Source of the DNA: Phytoseiulus persimilis
Lineage: Eukaryota > Arthropoda > Arachnida > Mesostigmata > Phytoseiidae
Reading direction: 5' to 3'
DNA: 64,000 nucleotides
NCBI GenBank assembly: GCA_037576195.1
Contig: CM075101.1
Span: 9,610,001 to 9,674,000 of the forward strand
The position numbers and the translations under genes were made by a program. Shown in pieces: positions 13,586 to 26,198 of this stretch. The notes below the pieces were generated by a model that did no database searches, was not told the DNA's origin, and saw only the letters and a program-made list of their open reading frames with translations. The stretch's first letter is position 1; each line of letters begins with the position of its first letter.

Positions 13586-14822
13586 CCTGGAGGGGTGATT
13601 CCGAGACCAATAAGGCCATTACTTCCCAGCTCTGGAGGGGTGATTCCGAGACCAATCTGGCCATCAGTTTCTAACTCTGCAGGGGTGATTGCGAGACCGA
13701 TCTGGCCATTACTTTCCAACTCTGGAGGGGGGATTCTGAGACCAATCTGGCCATTACTTTCCAATTCTGGAGGGGTGATTCCGAGACCAATCTGGCCATT
13801 AGTTTTCAACTCTGGAGGGGTGATTCCGGTGCCAATCTGGCCATTAGTTTCCAACTCTGGAGGGGTGATTCCGGTGCCAATCTGGCCATTAGTTTCCAAC
13901 TCTGGAGGGGTGATTCCGGTATCAATCTCGCCATTAGTTTCCAACTCTGGAGGGGTGATTACGGGACCAATCTGGCCATTACTTTCCAACCCTGGAGGGG
14001 TGATTCCGAGACCAATAAGCCCATTACTTTCCAACTCTGGAGGGGTGATTCCGCTACCAATCTAGCCATTACTTTCCAACTCTGGAGGGGTGATTCCGGT
14101 ACCAATCTAGCCATAACTTTCCAACTCTGGAGGGGTGATTCCGGGACCAATCTGGCCATTACTTTCCAACTCTGGAGGGGTGATTCCGGTACCAATCTAG
14201 CCACAACTTTCCAACTCTGGAGGGGTGATTCCGGGACCAATCTGGCCATTACTTTCCAACTCTGGAGGGGTGATTCTGAGACCAATCTGACCAATACTTT
14301 CCAAGTTTGGAGGGGTGATTCTGAGACCAATCTGGCCATTACTTTCCAACTCTGGAGGGGTGATTCCGAGACCAATCTGGCCATTACTTTCCAACTCTGG
14401 AGGGGTGATTCCGGTATCAATCTGGCCATCAGTTTCCAACTCGGGAGGGGGGATTCTGAGACCAATCTGGCCATTACTTTCCGACTCTGGAGGGGTGATT
14501 CCGAGACCAATCTGGCCATTACTTTCCGACTCTGGAGGGGTGATTCCGAGACCAATCTGGCCATTACTCTCCTACTCTGGGGGGGTGATTCCAGGACCAA
14601 TCTGATAATACTTTTCTGAGTCCGGAGGGGTGCTTCCTAGACGAATCTGAGCGTACTTTCCAAAACCTGGAGGGGTGATTCCGTCTCCAATCTGACCATT
14701 ACTTTCCGAGTTTGGAGCAGTGAAACCGGGACCAGTCTGAACATACTTCTCCAAGTCTGTCAGCAGTAGACTCCCGAAGCAAGGGACGGGTCGGCCAGCG
14801 TAGTCGGCCGAAGGCCGGCTAG
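12580..14822 (+). mobile_element. Unit 5, Helitron-like unit with triplicated leader
   Basis: Three leader modules stand head to tail before any minisatellite, starting at 12580, 12894 and 13219, each opening with TCTATATATATAAAAATCC or a one-base variant. The first two have no minisatellite and no 3' hairpin, so leaders can multiply independently. The third has its microsatellite converted partly to TATG repeats. Minisatellite monomers follow from about 13588. The tail is short: the usual tail segment with CATGATGCTGACC is missing and diverged monomers join directly to the final TCAGCAGTAGACTCC segment. Confidence 0.75.
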
Positions 14823-15322
14823 TCTATCATAAAAATCTATCATAAAAATTCCTGGAGGGGTGATTTCGAGACCAATAAGGCCATTACTTCCCAACTCTGG
14901 AGGGGTGATTCCGGTGCCAATCTGGCCATTAGTTTCCAACTCTGAAGGGGTGATTCCGGTACCTATCTGGCCATTACTTTCCAACTCTGAAGGGGGGATT
15001 CTGAGACCAATCTGGCCATTACTTTCGAACTCTGGAGGGGTGATTCCGAGACCAATCTTGCCATTACTCTCCTACTCTGGGGGGGTGATTCCAGGACCAA
15101 TCTGATAATACTTTTCTGAGTCCGGAGGGGTGCTTCCTAGACGAATCTGAGCGTACTTTCCAAAACCTGGAGGGGTGATTCCGTCTCCAATCTGACCATT
15201 ACTTTCCGAGTTTGGAGCAGTGAAACCGGGACCAGTCTGAACATACTTCTCCAAGTCTGTCAGCAGTAGACTCCCGAAGCAAGGGACGGGTCGGCCAGCG
15301 TAGTCGGCCGAAGGCCGGCTAG
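14823..15322 (+). mobile_element. Unit 6, 500-bp minimal unit
   Basis: A compact leaderless unit: TCTATCATAAAAATC start, about nine minisatellite monomers, the same short tail as unit 5 and the hairpin-CTAG end. It is exactly 500 bp, like the unit that follows, and I noted a single difference between them (T at 15059 against G at 15559). Confidence 0.75.
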
Positions 15323-15822
15323 TCTATCATAAAAATCTATCATAAAAATTCCTGGAGGGGTGATTTCGAGACCAATAAGGCCATTACTTCCCAACTCTGG
15401 AGGGGTGATTCCGGTGCCAATCTGGCCATTAGTTTCCAACTCTGAAGGGGTGATTCCGGTACCTATCTGGCCATTACTTTCCAACTCTGAAGGGGGGATT
15501 CTGAGACCAATCTGGCCATTACTTTCGAACTCTGGAGGGGTGATTCCGAGACCAATCTGGCCATTACTCTCCTACTCTGGGGGGGTGATTCCAGGACCAA
15601 TCTGATAATACTTTTCTGAGTCCGGAGGGGTGCTTCCTAGACGAATCTGAGCGTACTTTCCAAAACCTGGAGGGGTGATTCCGTCTCCAATCTGACCATT
15701 ACTTTCCGAGTTTGGAGCAGTGAAACCGGGACCAGTCTGAACATACTTCTCCAAGTCTGTCAGCAGTAGACTCCCGAAGCAAGGGACGGGTCGGCCAGCG
15801 TAGTCGGCCGAAGGCCGGCTAG
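15323..15822 (+). mobile_element. Unit 7, 500-bp minimal unit, near-identical to unit 6
   Basis: A tandem copy of the preceding 500-bp unit with the same junctions. Near-identity over the full length, including the termini, points to very recent duplication of one whole unit. Confidence 0.75.
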
Positions 15823-17834
15823 TCTATCATAAAAATCTATCATAAAAATTCCTGGAGGGGTGATTTCGAGACCAATAAGGCCATTACTTCCCAACTCTGG
15901 AGGGGTGATTCCGGTGCCAATCTGGCCATTAGTTTCCAACTCTGGAGGGGTGATTCCGGTACCTATCTGGCCATTACTTTCCAACTCTGAAGGGGGGATT
16001 CTGAGACCAATCTGGCCATTACTTTCGAACTCTGGAGGGGTGATTCCGAGACCAATCTTGCCATTAGTTTTCAACTCTGGAGGGGTGATTCCGGTGCCAA
16101 TCTGGCCATTAGTTTCCAACTCTGGAAGGGTGATTCCGGTATCAATCTCGCCATCAGTTTCCAACTCTGGAGGGGTGATTCCGGTACCAATCTGGCCATT
16201 ACTTTCCAACTCTGGAGGGGTGATTCCGAGACCAAACTGGCCATTACTTTCCAACTCTGGAGGGGTGATTCTGAAACCAATCTGGCCATTACTTTCCAAC
16301 TCTGGAGGGGTGATTCCGAGACCAATCTGGCCATTACTTTCCAACTCTGGAGGGGTGGTTCCGGAACGTATCTGGCAATTACTTTCCAACTTTGGAGGGG
16401 TGATTCCGGAACCAGTCTGGCCATGACTTTCCAACTCTGGAGGGGTGATTCTGAGACCAATCTGGCCATCACTTTCCAACTCTGGAGGGGTGATTCCGAG
16501 ACCAATCTGGCCATTAGTTTACAACTCTGGAGGGGTGATTCCGGTGCCAATCTGGCCATTAGTTTCCAACTCTGGAGGGGTGATTCCGGTACCTATCTGG
16601 CCATTACTTTCCAACTCTGGAGGGGGGATTCCGAGACCAATCTGGCCATTAGTTTCCAGCTCTGAAGGAGTGATTCCGAGACCAATCTGGCCATTACTTT
16701 CCAACTTTGGAGGGATGATTACGAGACGAACCTGGCCATTACTTTTCAACTCTGGAGGGGTGATTCCAAGACCAATAAGCCCATCACTTCCCAACTCTGG
16801 AGGGGTGATTCCGAGACCAATCTGGCCATTACTTTCCAACCCTGGAGGGGTGATTCCGAGACCAATCCGGCCATTACTTTCCAACTCTGGAGGGGTGATT
16901 CCGAGACCAATCTGGCCATTACTTTCCAACCCTGGAGGGGTGATTCCGAGACCAATAAGCCCATTACTTTCCAACTCTGGAGGGGTGATTCCGCTACCAA
17001 TCTAGCCATTACTTTCCAACTCTGGAGGGGTGATTCCGGTACCAATCTAGCCATAACTTTCCAACTCTGGAGGGGTGATTCCGGGACCAATCTGGCCATT
17101 ACTTTCCAACTCTGGAGGGGTGATTCCGGTACCAATCTAGCCACAACTTTCCAACTCTGGAGGGGTGATTCCGGGACCAATCTGGCCATTACTTTCCAAC
17201 TCTGGAGGGGTGATTCTGAGACCAATCTGACCAATACTTTCCAAGTTTGGAGGGGTGATTCCGGGACCAATCTGGCCATTACTTTCCAACTCTGGAGGGG
17301 TGATTCCGGTACCAATCTAGCCATAACTTCCCAACTCTGGAGGGGTGATTCCGGGACCAATCTGGCCATTACTTTCCAACTCTGGAGGGGTGATTCTGAG
17401 ACCAATCTGACCAATACTTCCCAAGTTTGGAGGAGTGATCTCGGGACCAATCTGACCATACTTTTCCAAGTATGGAGAGGTGATTCCGAGACCAATCTGA
17501 CTATCACTTTCCAAGTCTGGAGGGGTGCATTCGAGACATATCTGACCATACTTCTCAAAACCTGGAGGGGTGATTCCGGTACCAATCTGACCATGCTTCT
17601 CCGAATCTGGAGGGGTGATTACGACACCAATCTGACCATACTTCTCGAAACCATGATGCTGACCAAGTGAAGAGAGAGGAAAGTGCCTCGATTCCAATTC
17701 AGAATCCTATCGAGAATCGGTGGCCACTCCCGAAGGTCTCATGACACTACATGTAAGGCAATGTGTGTCTGTCAGCAGTAGACTCCCGAAGCAAGGGACG
17801 GGTCGGCCAGCGTAGTCGGCCGAAGGCCGGCTAG
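15823..17834 (+). mobile_element. Unit 8, last unit of array, with full tail
   Basis: Leaderless start, minisatellite to about 17600, long tail with CATGATGCTGACCAAG and terminal hairpin-CTAG at 17814-17834. The block 13979-14310 of unit 5 recurs at 16919-17250 (offset 2940), although the two tails differ. The base after CTAG is T and the sequence from 17835 on is unrelated, so this is the array's true 3' border. Confidence 0.77.
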
Positions 17835-20800
17835 TGTATTATATTTTCGTCACATTATTTGTCGGTGTTCCTATCGCTTTAGAGGCTCAGTGGCTGACCT
17901 GCCGAGGCAAGGCAATTTGTCCACCCGATGACCCTTCGCACCAAGCGGATCAGCGGGGCGGGAAAGCTGTTCTGTCTTCTGATGAGACGACATTTATTTC
18001 CTCCCGGATATTTGACATGCTGCCGATTTCTCACTCTGTTCCAAGTTTCTGCTGACAGCTTAGATAGCGTACATCGGGTCGTAGTTACTGGAAATCGATG
18101 CGACTCAGAAGTAGATAGATATTTCGAGCAGTAGCAGCCAGGAGTTCCATCTGACAGACGTTGAAGCAGTCCCATTGAATTCCTTCGAGATGAGGGGGAC
18201 GGCCGTACTTCTCGAAAAAACTTGGAACTAAGGTGTAAAGTCTATCAATGATTCGGAGGACTCGATCGCGACTATACTGGAGATGTATTTTCCGTTTTCG
18301 CGTCTCGAGCGACCCATTTCATTCAAAGGCATGCTTTCAGTTTTCATGGAGTTGTCCAGCAGCATGAACGTATCGATAAATCACTCCCCCAAGGCTTGGC
18401 GGGAAAGGTTCCATCCAGTTTACAGTCAGTTGCTTCGACTGCGAAGCTCGGTGAAAGCGATATGTGTGGGTGGGTTGCTTGATGAGTGTATCAGGGCGAC
18501 CATTGGTTAGGAACGCGCGGCTCAAATGAATCGAATATACGAACATGGCGAATATCGTTCTCATTACATAACATCCGTAAAAAATACGACAGCGATCACA
18601 CCTGAAATGGAACGATTATGTAAACGCGGGATGTCTGATGGCCTACAGTCATTACGACTGCGATAGCCCATTTTTCAACTACTCCGTCGCCGAGAATCCC
18701 GCGATCAGGCCTAACACTCCCGGACGTCTTACTCCGAAGGGGAGAGTCCGGGAAAGAGGAATACAGAACTGAAAATTGGGAAAAACGCAATAATTCGTTC
18801 GTATAAGCGTTTGTTGTGCAGGAATCTACCCAGTCTTCGCGGGAGTGAGGAGGAGTGAGGAGATACAGCTAAGCTTTGTCCTCAAACTATTTATCAAAAG
18901 TCGAAGCTTTGGCTTAGACGAGCTTTCGGTGGGCGTTCCCGTTCCTACCCGCGATCATCGTATGATTTCTGGGCTCGCGTCAGCAACGTGGCTGTCATCA
19001 ACATAAACGTGTTGGCAGCTCGTTAGTTTTCTTCTCAAATCCACTGGCCAATTCGAGGGTCGTCCGTAATTTTGGTGGGCGGCACTCTTATTTGCATTTT
19101 CCTGCCGATTCCTATCTTTTTCAAAGCGAATGCCATCGGAATCTCCGGAGTTTTGCGTAAGTCCAACACAAATTATGAGTTTGCTCTAACCGCCTGGTTA
19201 AGTCAACGGTAGTGCTCCCAGGGTCACCCATATCAGCGTTCGATCATGTTGTCAGATCGTTCGATTTAGGTTCCCAAATCTGGCATGGCAGAAATGTTGT
19301 TCCATCTCAGGGATGTTTCTTGGGGAACCTGGAAGAGATCGAGAGTGAGAGCAATATTTTCGCGGCAGAAGTTCATATGCCTTCAGGACTGGAAGAATCG
19401 TAACTCAATGGCACAATTCCGAATCTACCCGAAAAGTTCACATCCCTAATTGCGAGAAGGGTAGCAAGTGGACGCAACTCTACTATTTCAGCTCTGAACA
19501 GCTCAAGCCCACGAGGAACTCTTGGGAGCCTTGCCAAGTTCCTCACTCCTCCCAGATCCCCCCCCCTAGCCAGCACTTGCTGAACCTGAGAGCAAGTCGG
19601 AGTGACGTTGAGCCCCCCGGGAAACCGCCCCAGAATGAACGGATACGCTGTGGTTGACACAACGTTCTTATCTGTGGTACCTCGCTGTCAAATCACATAT
19701 ATGGGAATGGTTTATATCTGATCACTGACACCTCGTATCCTTGATTTCTTACAAAAAAACCAGTCAGATCACGGCTTCGATGAGTGGTTCGAGCAGTTGT
19801 TGCATCGCTAGACCCATTATCACGTCAGGATGCTATCAGGATGATGATATGCATGAGAGTGCTAGAACTGTCGATCGCTGTGTGGTCAGCGAGCCTACCC
19901 AGTTCGTCTGGAACACGCTCCTTGGAATAGATCGCGGTCAGTCCGAACGAACTTCCAATAGAACATGGAAATGGCTCGCTTTCGGAATCGCCTCTCGGCT
20001 GCTCACGCCTGAGCCTGATCAAGTTAAGGTAATCAAGGGGAAAAAATGTTCGTGATTTGCATCGTGGCCACGTGGTTCATCTGTGAGCTTGCAGATTCCG
20101 TACCATGCAAACGGAAGATACAGCTCTCCGAACTCTGGTCACGAGGAGCCTAGGAACGCGAGCTGCTTTCTGAAACTTCCCGAAACTTCCCGGTCGTTGG
20201 GAGAGCATCCGGAATTCGCGGAGAGAACGGATCCGGTGTCTTCAGAGCCCGCTTGCATTCAACGTGGAGCTGGGGAAGACGCTCGACGGAACTTCTTCTT
20301 GGATGGAGTAGCCAGAGCTCTTTTTGATGGGTGGAGGTGCGCCGCGCTCCCGCGCCCCAATGGCCTCAGGGGCCAATGACCTCTCAAGATTCGTTTCGTC
20401 CACTCTCCTTTTGAGCGCTGTACTGCGTTGCCACAGCTCCAAGACTCATGAACAAGAATCGATGAGCAGATATTAGGAAAATAGGCTGACGATGTTCCAC
20501 TTGAAAAGTGGAGAGGAAGCGTTAGAATTAACGCTTCTGCTGCAGTGTTTGTCCAGGAGTGTTCTTATTTGACGTCGAACTCGCGAGACCTCGTAACGAG
20601 AGCTCCTGGGATCAAAGGTCTGCTGCTGTCACAGGGCTTCGGAGTGAACATCAAGAGCCTTCCTGAGGCGAGAATTCAAGCTTCCCGGGCTGTGGACAGT
20701 TTCGAAGATCGATAAGAGCGCTTCAGGCAAAACTTCGGCATTCAAGATCTGGCAGCTAACAATGAAACACTTAAGAAGTGAAGTGACGATTTTTTTTTCT

Positions 20801-23800
20801 GCTCAAGGGCGTGCTTCTGAAAAGAAGTTGGCTCCGCAGAAATTGTGACGAAAAAGCTTCTGCGGCCCACCCCAGTGAAAAGGATCCGGCCCCACGATCG
20901 TTAGAGTTGCCGAACTCATTACAGGAAACACTTCTCGGACAGAAAATATTGGAAACTTTGGTCAAGGTTCTGGAGCGAGCCACACGCTGAGGCACGCTTT
21001 TGTACTTGGAATATCTCGCCGACTCCTGATTTTCGAGAAGGTCTGGAACTGATGCGACGTCTGCCTACCTTGGGGATCCCTATGTTTTCTTTCTTCCTCC
21101 ATGGGAGGACATCGTTGTATTTCATCGGGGCCTGATCCTTGCTCCTCTCGTCTTGTTGCTCCTGACGCCTCAGCACACTCCATGAATCGTCCCATTGCCA
21201 TGTCTCCGAGGTACCTGACGAGACCGAGCCTTCTCTGGCCCCGCCAGAGGCAGTCGAAGGTATGAAAACGATTGCATTTGAGCCATGCAATCGGAAACAC
21301 TTCCCAAATTGAGCGGAATGTCACTCCCCCGAAATCTAGTATGGAACAGCGGAACACGGAGATGACACCATTCATCCCATCCAGGATTCCCTTTTTATTC
21401 TGCAGTCATAAATATCAGCGGAGATCAATCAATCAATCAGACGCTTGTCTGAGGTGGGAGGAGAATGACAGAGTCCCTGATTGAGTTCGTCTCGCGTTCA
21501 ATCTCGGGCTCTGTGCAGCGCTGATTCCCGATAAGCCCGATGCTGAATCATCTCGGGTAGCGAAGGGGATTTATTGGTGAACCTTCTATCTTGAGGGACC
21601 CTCTATATTGAAGTTTGTCAGCATGGGCCCCTCCCTAAACGCTTTCGTATGCTCTGGCAGCTCAGCCTAGTCAGACAGCCAAGTTCTGGTCTTCCATCTC
21701 AAAAAGTTATGGCGAGTATAAATGACGCTTGTAGGCAAAATAATCGTCGCCTTAATGACCTATCTAGATTTCACCTCCTTAACATGGCTCTTCGGTCGGA
21801 CACAAAGAGCCTGGTAAGTATCGTGGGTAAGCGGAGCGAGATTTCAAATTAAGCTCCATGCGACAAGATGTCGCCGACTCCAACCTTTACCCATTTTCGA
21901 TCGAATGAACTTCAGAACAATCATCCCAGATGTTTGTGATAGCATTGCTTTGCGCCATTCGCTTCGGAACAATCACGGCAGCATGGAGTTCCCAAGATCC
22001 AAATCAGATTTTCTGCCAAAATACAGATGGCATAAAAAATGGCCCTACATCCGAGACAAGTTGCTCTGGGGCAATGTTCCTAGTTTAAGGAGAGTGAAGC
22101 CTGATTTGGAGCAATATTGTGAAGAGTCCAAAGAATGATGCAGGGTTTGCGTCGGGAGAGGACAGGGTATATTTGTCACCGTTCCGGGCAGCCAACACGC
22201 TCGGTATAGCGAGTCGATGAATTGATCGCAGCCATGCATCCTGGTACTCGCAGAGCAGTGGCTATCAACATAGTTGGGTCCAGTGATCCCAATCCGACGC
22301 AACCGGTAAAATATCGACTGTAGTAAACAACAGAATACGCGGCGCGATGAGAGCTTTTCAAACGTTTAAAACCCTTAAATAATCCTGTTTCGGAGCGATA
22401 CTTTCAATGAAAAATGGTTCTGCTCCACACTCAATCACTCATCTGAGAACAGTCGAGCTCCTTCAGCCTTCGAAACACTCCAATTTGCATAATAAGTATG
22501 CGATGCTCCGAATCGACCTGACATGAATGACGTAACGTTTCACACAGATTTTTAGATGAAGGCTCAGCGCGATTTATCCGCCCCGACGGACGGTAACAGA
22601 GTGTGGAAACTTTTTTTTGTGGCGCTGCCCACAGGAAGTGTTCCACCGCAGCAGTTTTCCATGTTGCAGGACGAGGAAAAGTTCAATTTAGTGATTTGGA
22701 ACGTCAACAGCCAACAATGGCAGACACAGTGTTCATTTCAACAGCAAGGGTCGTGTCGGTCACTTCTGTGACTGCATGAATCAGCCCTATGGCATCAGCA
22801 GCTGTGTCAGCTCATCGCATCACGTATTTCGGTTGGTTACAGCTGTCAAGAGTCTCAAGAACCCCCTTCTCTGTATAGGGCCCGTAGGTCAGCGTAACAT
22901 ATTGGTGGAAACGCACAACGAAGGATGCGTTCTTCGGCTGGCTCACTGGCCGATCGACGAAGTGAACGACTGGCAGAGTGAAGTGCACTTGACCGACGCC
23001 AGCTTTGATTCAGTGATCATCTCTCCATCAAACTATTCATTTCGTAACGTTTTTCTTGCTTTCGTCAGAATTCGAGCTGAAGCCTTTCCCCGAGCTCTCG
23101 AATTCTCAGCCAGCACGAGGACTGGAATAGTTGACCCACGTGGAATGACACGAGCGTCGGTCGCCGTGGTCCGTCCGATCCGACCTTCGACATTCATCGA
23201 AAACTCAAAAACAGGATTGACAGGGTTTAACGTCTATTTTCACGGCATCTTCAATTTGTTCTGGGCCAGTTGTTCGTCAATCAGGAAAGCACCGCGGAGT
23301 CAAAAGGTTGAGCTCTGCCGACGAAATCTTCCGATCAGATGTGAAGCTATATTTGTCTGCGCAATTATCTTGTGTACATATCGGATATTGATCAGCCTTT
23401 CGCATAGCGCAGGGCACAGGGCGGAGAAGTCCGCCGGAAAAGTTCTTTCACGAAATTCCAGAGACTCGATTGATTTCCAGACATTTTCTCTGAGCATGCA
23501 GGTCCGCCGGAAGATGGAACCACAAACTTTCAATCGATGTGGCCTGAGCATTCGGTTCTTTCAGCAACTTGTCATTTCCGGATGATCGTCCCGAATCTTC
23601 CAAGAGAGTTATTTTTGAAGCTCCAAAACTCGGCGAAGGCCATCTGTAGCAAGAGAAGGTCGACATTGGGGACTCATTTTTTCCCGCATTGAATCGCTGG
23701 GGCGGCTAGAATCAGGAACCCTAAACTAAGGGCAAAGATGATGGAACCATGTTGAACAGGGTTGTTGGGGTCACGTGTATTCACATAGGATAACCCATCA

Positions 23801-26190
23801 CCTCGATAAAGTACTTGCTATGCAGATTCACATCCTCCTGATTAACCTTCTCCGGAAGCTATCACAGTGTTTATATCCAGAGTTATGACACATCTTTCGA
23901 AAAATATCCAAAAAATGTGCTGCAATCACGGATTGAGTGGGGTTACGTTTCACTCGACATGAGCGTTCCGGAGGACTGGTTGATGTTCAGGAGGCGGGAA
24001 TACATTGCCATCTCTCACGAGTAGAGCTCGCGAGTTTGGGCGGCAAGCCTGAGCCGCCTGAATTGAGGCCGAACCCAGGTTTTCCCGATGTCCAAGGACG
24101 TCCTTGCTTCACCGTGAACGTATGAGCTCCACCTGAATTCAAACTGAAACGTCAAACTTTCTCCTCATACGCTCGAACTCCAACCGAGAATTCTGGGAAA
24201 ATAAAGTTTGGGTTTCTAAGAATCTGTCCCGAACATTCTGAGCTAGACTGTGCACTCCAATCGGGTCCGACACGGGCCCCTGTCGAACCTGGAGCGTGGG
24301 ACACTTTTCAACCCTCAGACCCTCTCCTACGCCGATGAAGAGTGTGCTCCACTTCGAACTGCAATGGCAGAACTCGATCAGTTTGCGCGAACAAACGCAA
24401 TCAACGAGGGAGTCCAATGTCATTCTCTGATAGTAGGATTATCTTGTTGCAAGAGGAGAAAGCGAAGCCAGCCAGCAAAGATCAGGGAGTCAGGTTCTGC
24501 TCCCGACTGCTAGAGCACAGGAAATGTATCAAGAGGATGCTACTCGATTTGCGCGCACGATCGATTGCGGTTGATTTGAGCGAGGTCGATTCGAGCACGG
24601 TTGATTTGAGCTCAACGAATTCATTCGCACTGCTGTGAGTGTAGAGCCCTAGACAGAGGAAGAGGAATATGCCTCATCCATCCGCCCACCGCACACTACT
24701 CGACGAACGAATGAAGCACCGCTTCTCGGGGCAATATGAAGAAGAGAAACCGCACTTCATCAAAAACATTTCGCTTTCTCGAGCTAAGCCTGGGCCATTC
24801 GTCTGGTTCATCGAAAGAATGTCGTCACCGAGGTACATCATGCTTTCGTCTGCTCTCTCCTCTCAATTTTCCGCCGAGCAACCGTACCTTCTTTGTTACT
24901 CGAGCAGTCTGCAACCAAATCGATCCCGCGCTCCAATCGATCCCGCGCTCAAATCGACTGACATGTATCGAGAGAACTTGGGAATTGAGATTTCGTGGGT
25001 AATGACGTTTGAATGCCTCAGTGATATCTGCTACGGAGGAGAATGATTCTGAGTGAGATTATTTCCTGTTTTTCTGAGCGATCTCTCTACCTGTCGCCAA
25101 GTTGACCTCAGGTCCGGTATCCTGAATCCGAGCCGCTCAGAGTACATCGTAAAGAGAGTGTGAAGGACTCTCCGAAACGGTGCCGTTCTAGGCAAGTAGA
25201 CTACGTCGTCACGAGCCTCGAGCTGCAAATGACTCGGATTCGCTTCGAACCTGCGGCATGAGTGTCGAAAATCCATCGCTTCGAGCTCTGGTTAATAGAG
25301 CATGAAATCAACTTCGATCTACCGTTCCAGTTCATTGATGTCCTCGAACGAGATGAAGCATTTCGGTAGCGAGCTTCCCGAACAGATTCAAACCCGAAAA
25401 CTATTCAATTTATCTCCAGGAGGGAGTCCCCACCAGACCACGCAAAGATGACTCGCGTTTGAATTGAACGGAATCACTTGTGAGCCCGAGCCATTTTTTC
25501 CGGACTGGCTGCAGGAAATCAAGAATTATATTTGCGAAGACCTGCTCCTCCAAGCCTAGCTCTGCCAGAAACTCCATGATCTCGCTGTTTGGATAGTCCT
25601 CGATCAGCGGAACGAAGGGGAGCTCATAGCGGAATGGATCACTTCGTTACAGTCACGAGAGCTTCTTACGGTTCCACGGTGTCACTATTGGAACCCTGCC
25701 AGTTTTCTCGAACTAAGGGACCAAACGTATTCCGATCCGTTTCCAGTTCAAAATCTCGGGACATCCTCGTCAATTTACGATGATGTCCAGTGCCCCTTTT
25801 CGGTTGAACCTCATGAAGATGAAATCGTCCAGTAAATCGCGGCGAATCAGAAAACATGGCTCTGGTTCAGAGAACGGAGAGGAGTGCTGAGAGGCGCAAA
25901 AGCCTGTAGCTGTGCATGAAGCTGGACGAAGTGTAGAGCTACTTCAACAGATTTTGAGGACAGGACAGGATTTTGACAGACCACGAACGTCTTCAGTTTG
26001 CGTCGACCTCGTTTGTAGAAACTCGAAAACGAAGGAAAGACGGACTTCAATTGATGATTTCTCGGTCAAGCACTGTAAGCCCAATCGCCCTTTAGATATT
26101 CCATCAACTCGTATGTTCAGGGAGAGCTCAATCGTGTTGCTTCAGGCATCACGTCGCGGAAACAATGACCCTGAGCTCCTGAAGAGCCAC
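17835..26190. other. Gene-poor single-copy stretch
   Basis: No open frame here shows a recognisable domain or a convincing splice-supported exon chain. The longest is a 269-codon plus frame at 22776-23585 whose translation has no family resemblance. Minor features are an imperfect inverted repeat (24545-24962) and scattered low-complexity runs such as a T run near 20790. The stretch may hold introns or distal UTRs of genes outside view. Confidence 0.5.
24545..24962. repeat. Imperfect inverted repeat, arms about 60 bp
   Basis: The left arm (about 24545-24620) has two copies of GGTTGATTTGAGC separated by a GGTCGATTCGAGC variant. The right arm (about 24900-24962), read on the opposite strand, has GTCGATTTGAGCGCGGGATC followed by a similar GATCGATTGGAGC. 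The arms are themselves short tandem repeats, and about 280 bp lie between them. It could be a small palindromic element or a decayed MITE. No flanking duplication was identified. Confidence 0.35.
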
Positions 26191-26198
26191 TCGTGATC

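Larger units (their letters stand above)
1..17834 (+). repeat. Tandem array of Helitron-like units carrying a 45-bp minisatellite
   Basis: The whole stretch consists of units in one orientation. Eight copies of a terminal hairpin abutting CTAG (ending at 3070, 5532, 7902, 12579, 14822, 15322, 15822 and 17834) mark the 3' ends, and seven of them are followed with no spacer by TCTAT, the 5' start of the next unit. The last is followed by T and single-copy DNA. The bulk is a 45-bp monomer (core GGAGGGGTGATTCCGAGACC, then AATCTGGCCATTACT, then TTCCAACTCT) with many variant monomers. A 5' TC, a 3' hairpin plus CTAG, an A/T-type insertion site, a microsatellite after the AT-rich 5' end and a central tandem repeat are family traits of Helitron/Helentron-derived non-autonomous elements. 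No Rep or helicase gene is present. The unit structure is seen directly; the Helitron assignment is inferred, because canonical Helitrons have the hairpin about 10 bases before CTRR rather than touching it. Confidence 0.8.

Noticed and set aside
1..17834. CRISPR array
   Set aside because: Monomers abut with no unique spacers, the period is filled by the repeat itself, and the host is an animal.
22776..23585. 269-codon plus frame as a gene
   Set aside because: No domain, no family resemblance, irregular composition and no supporting splice context.
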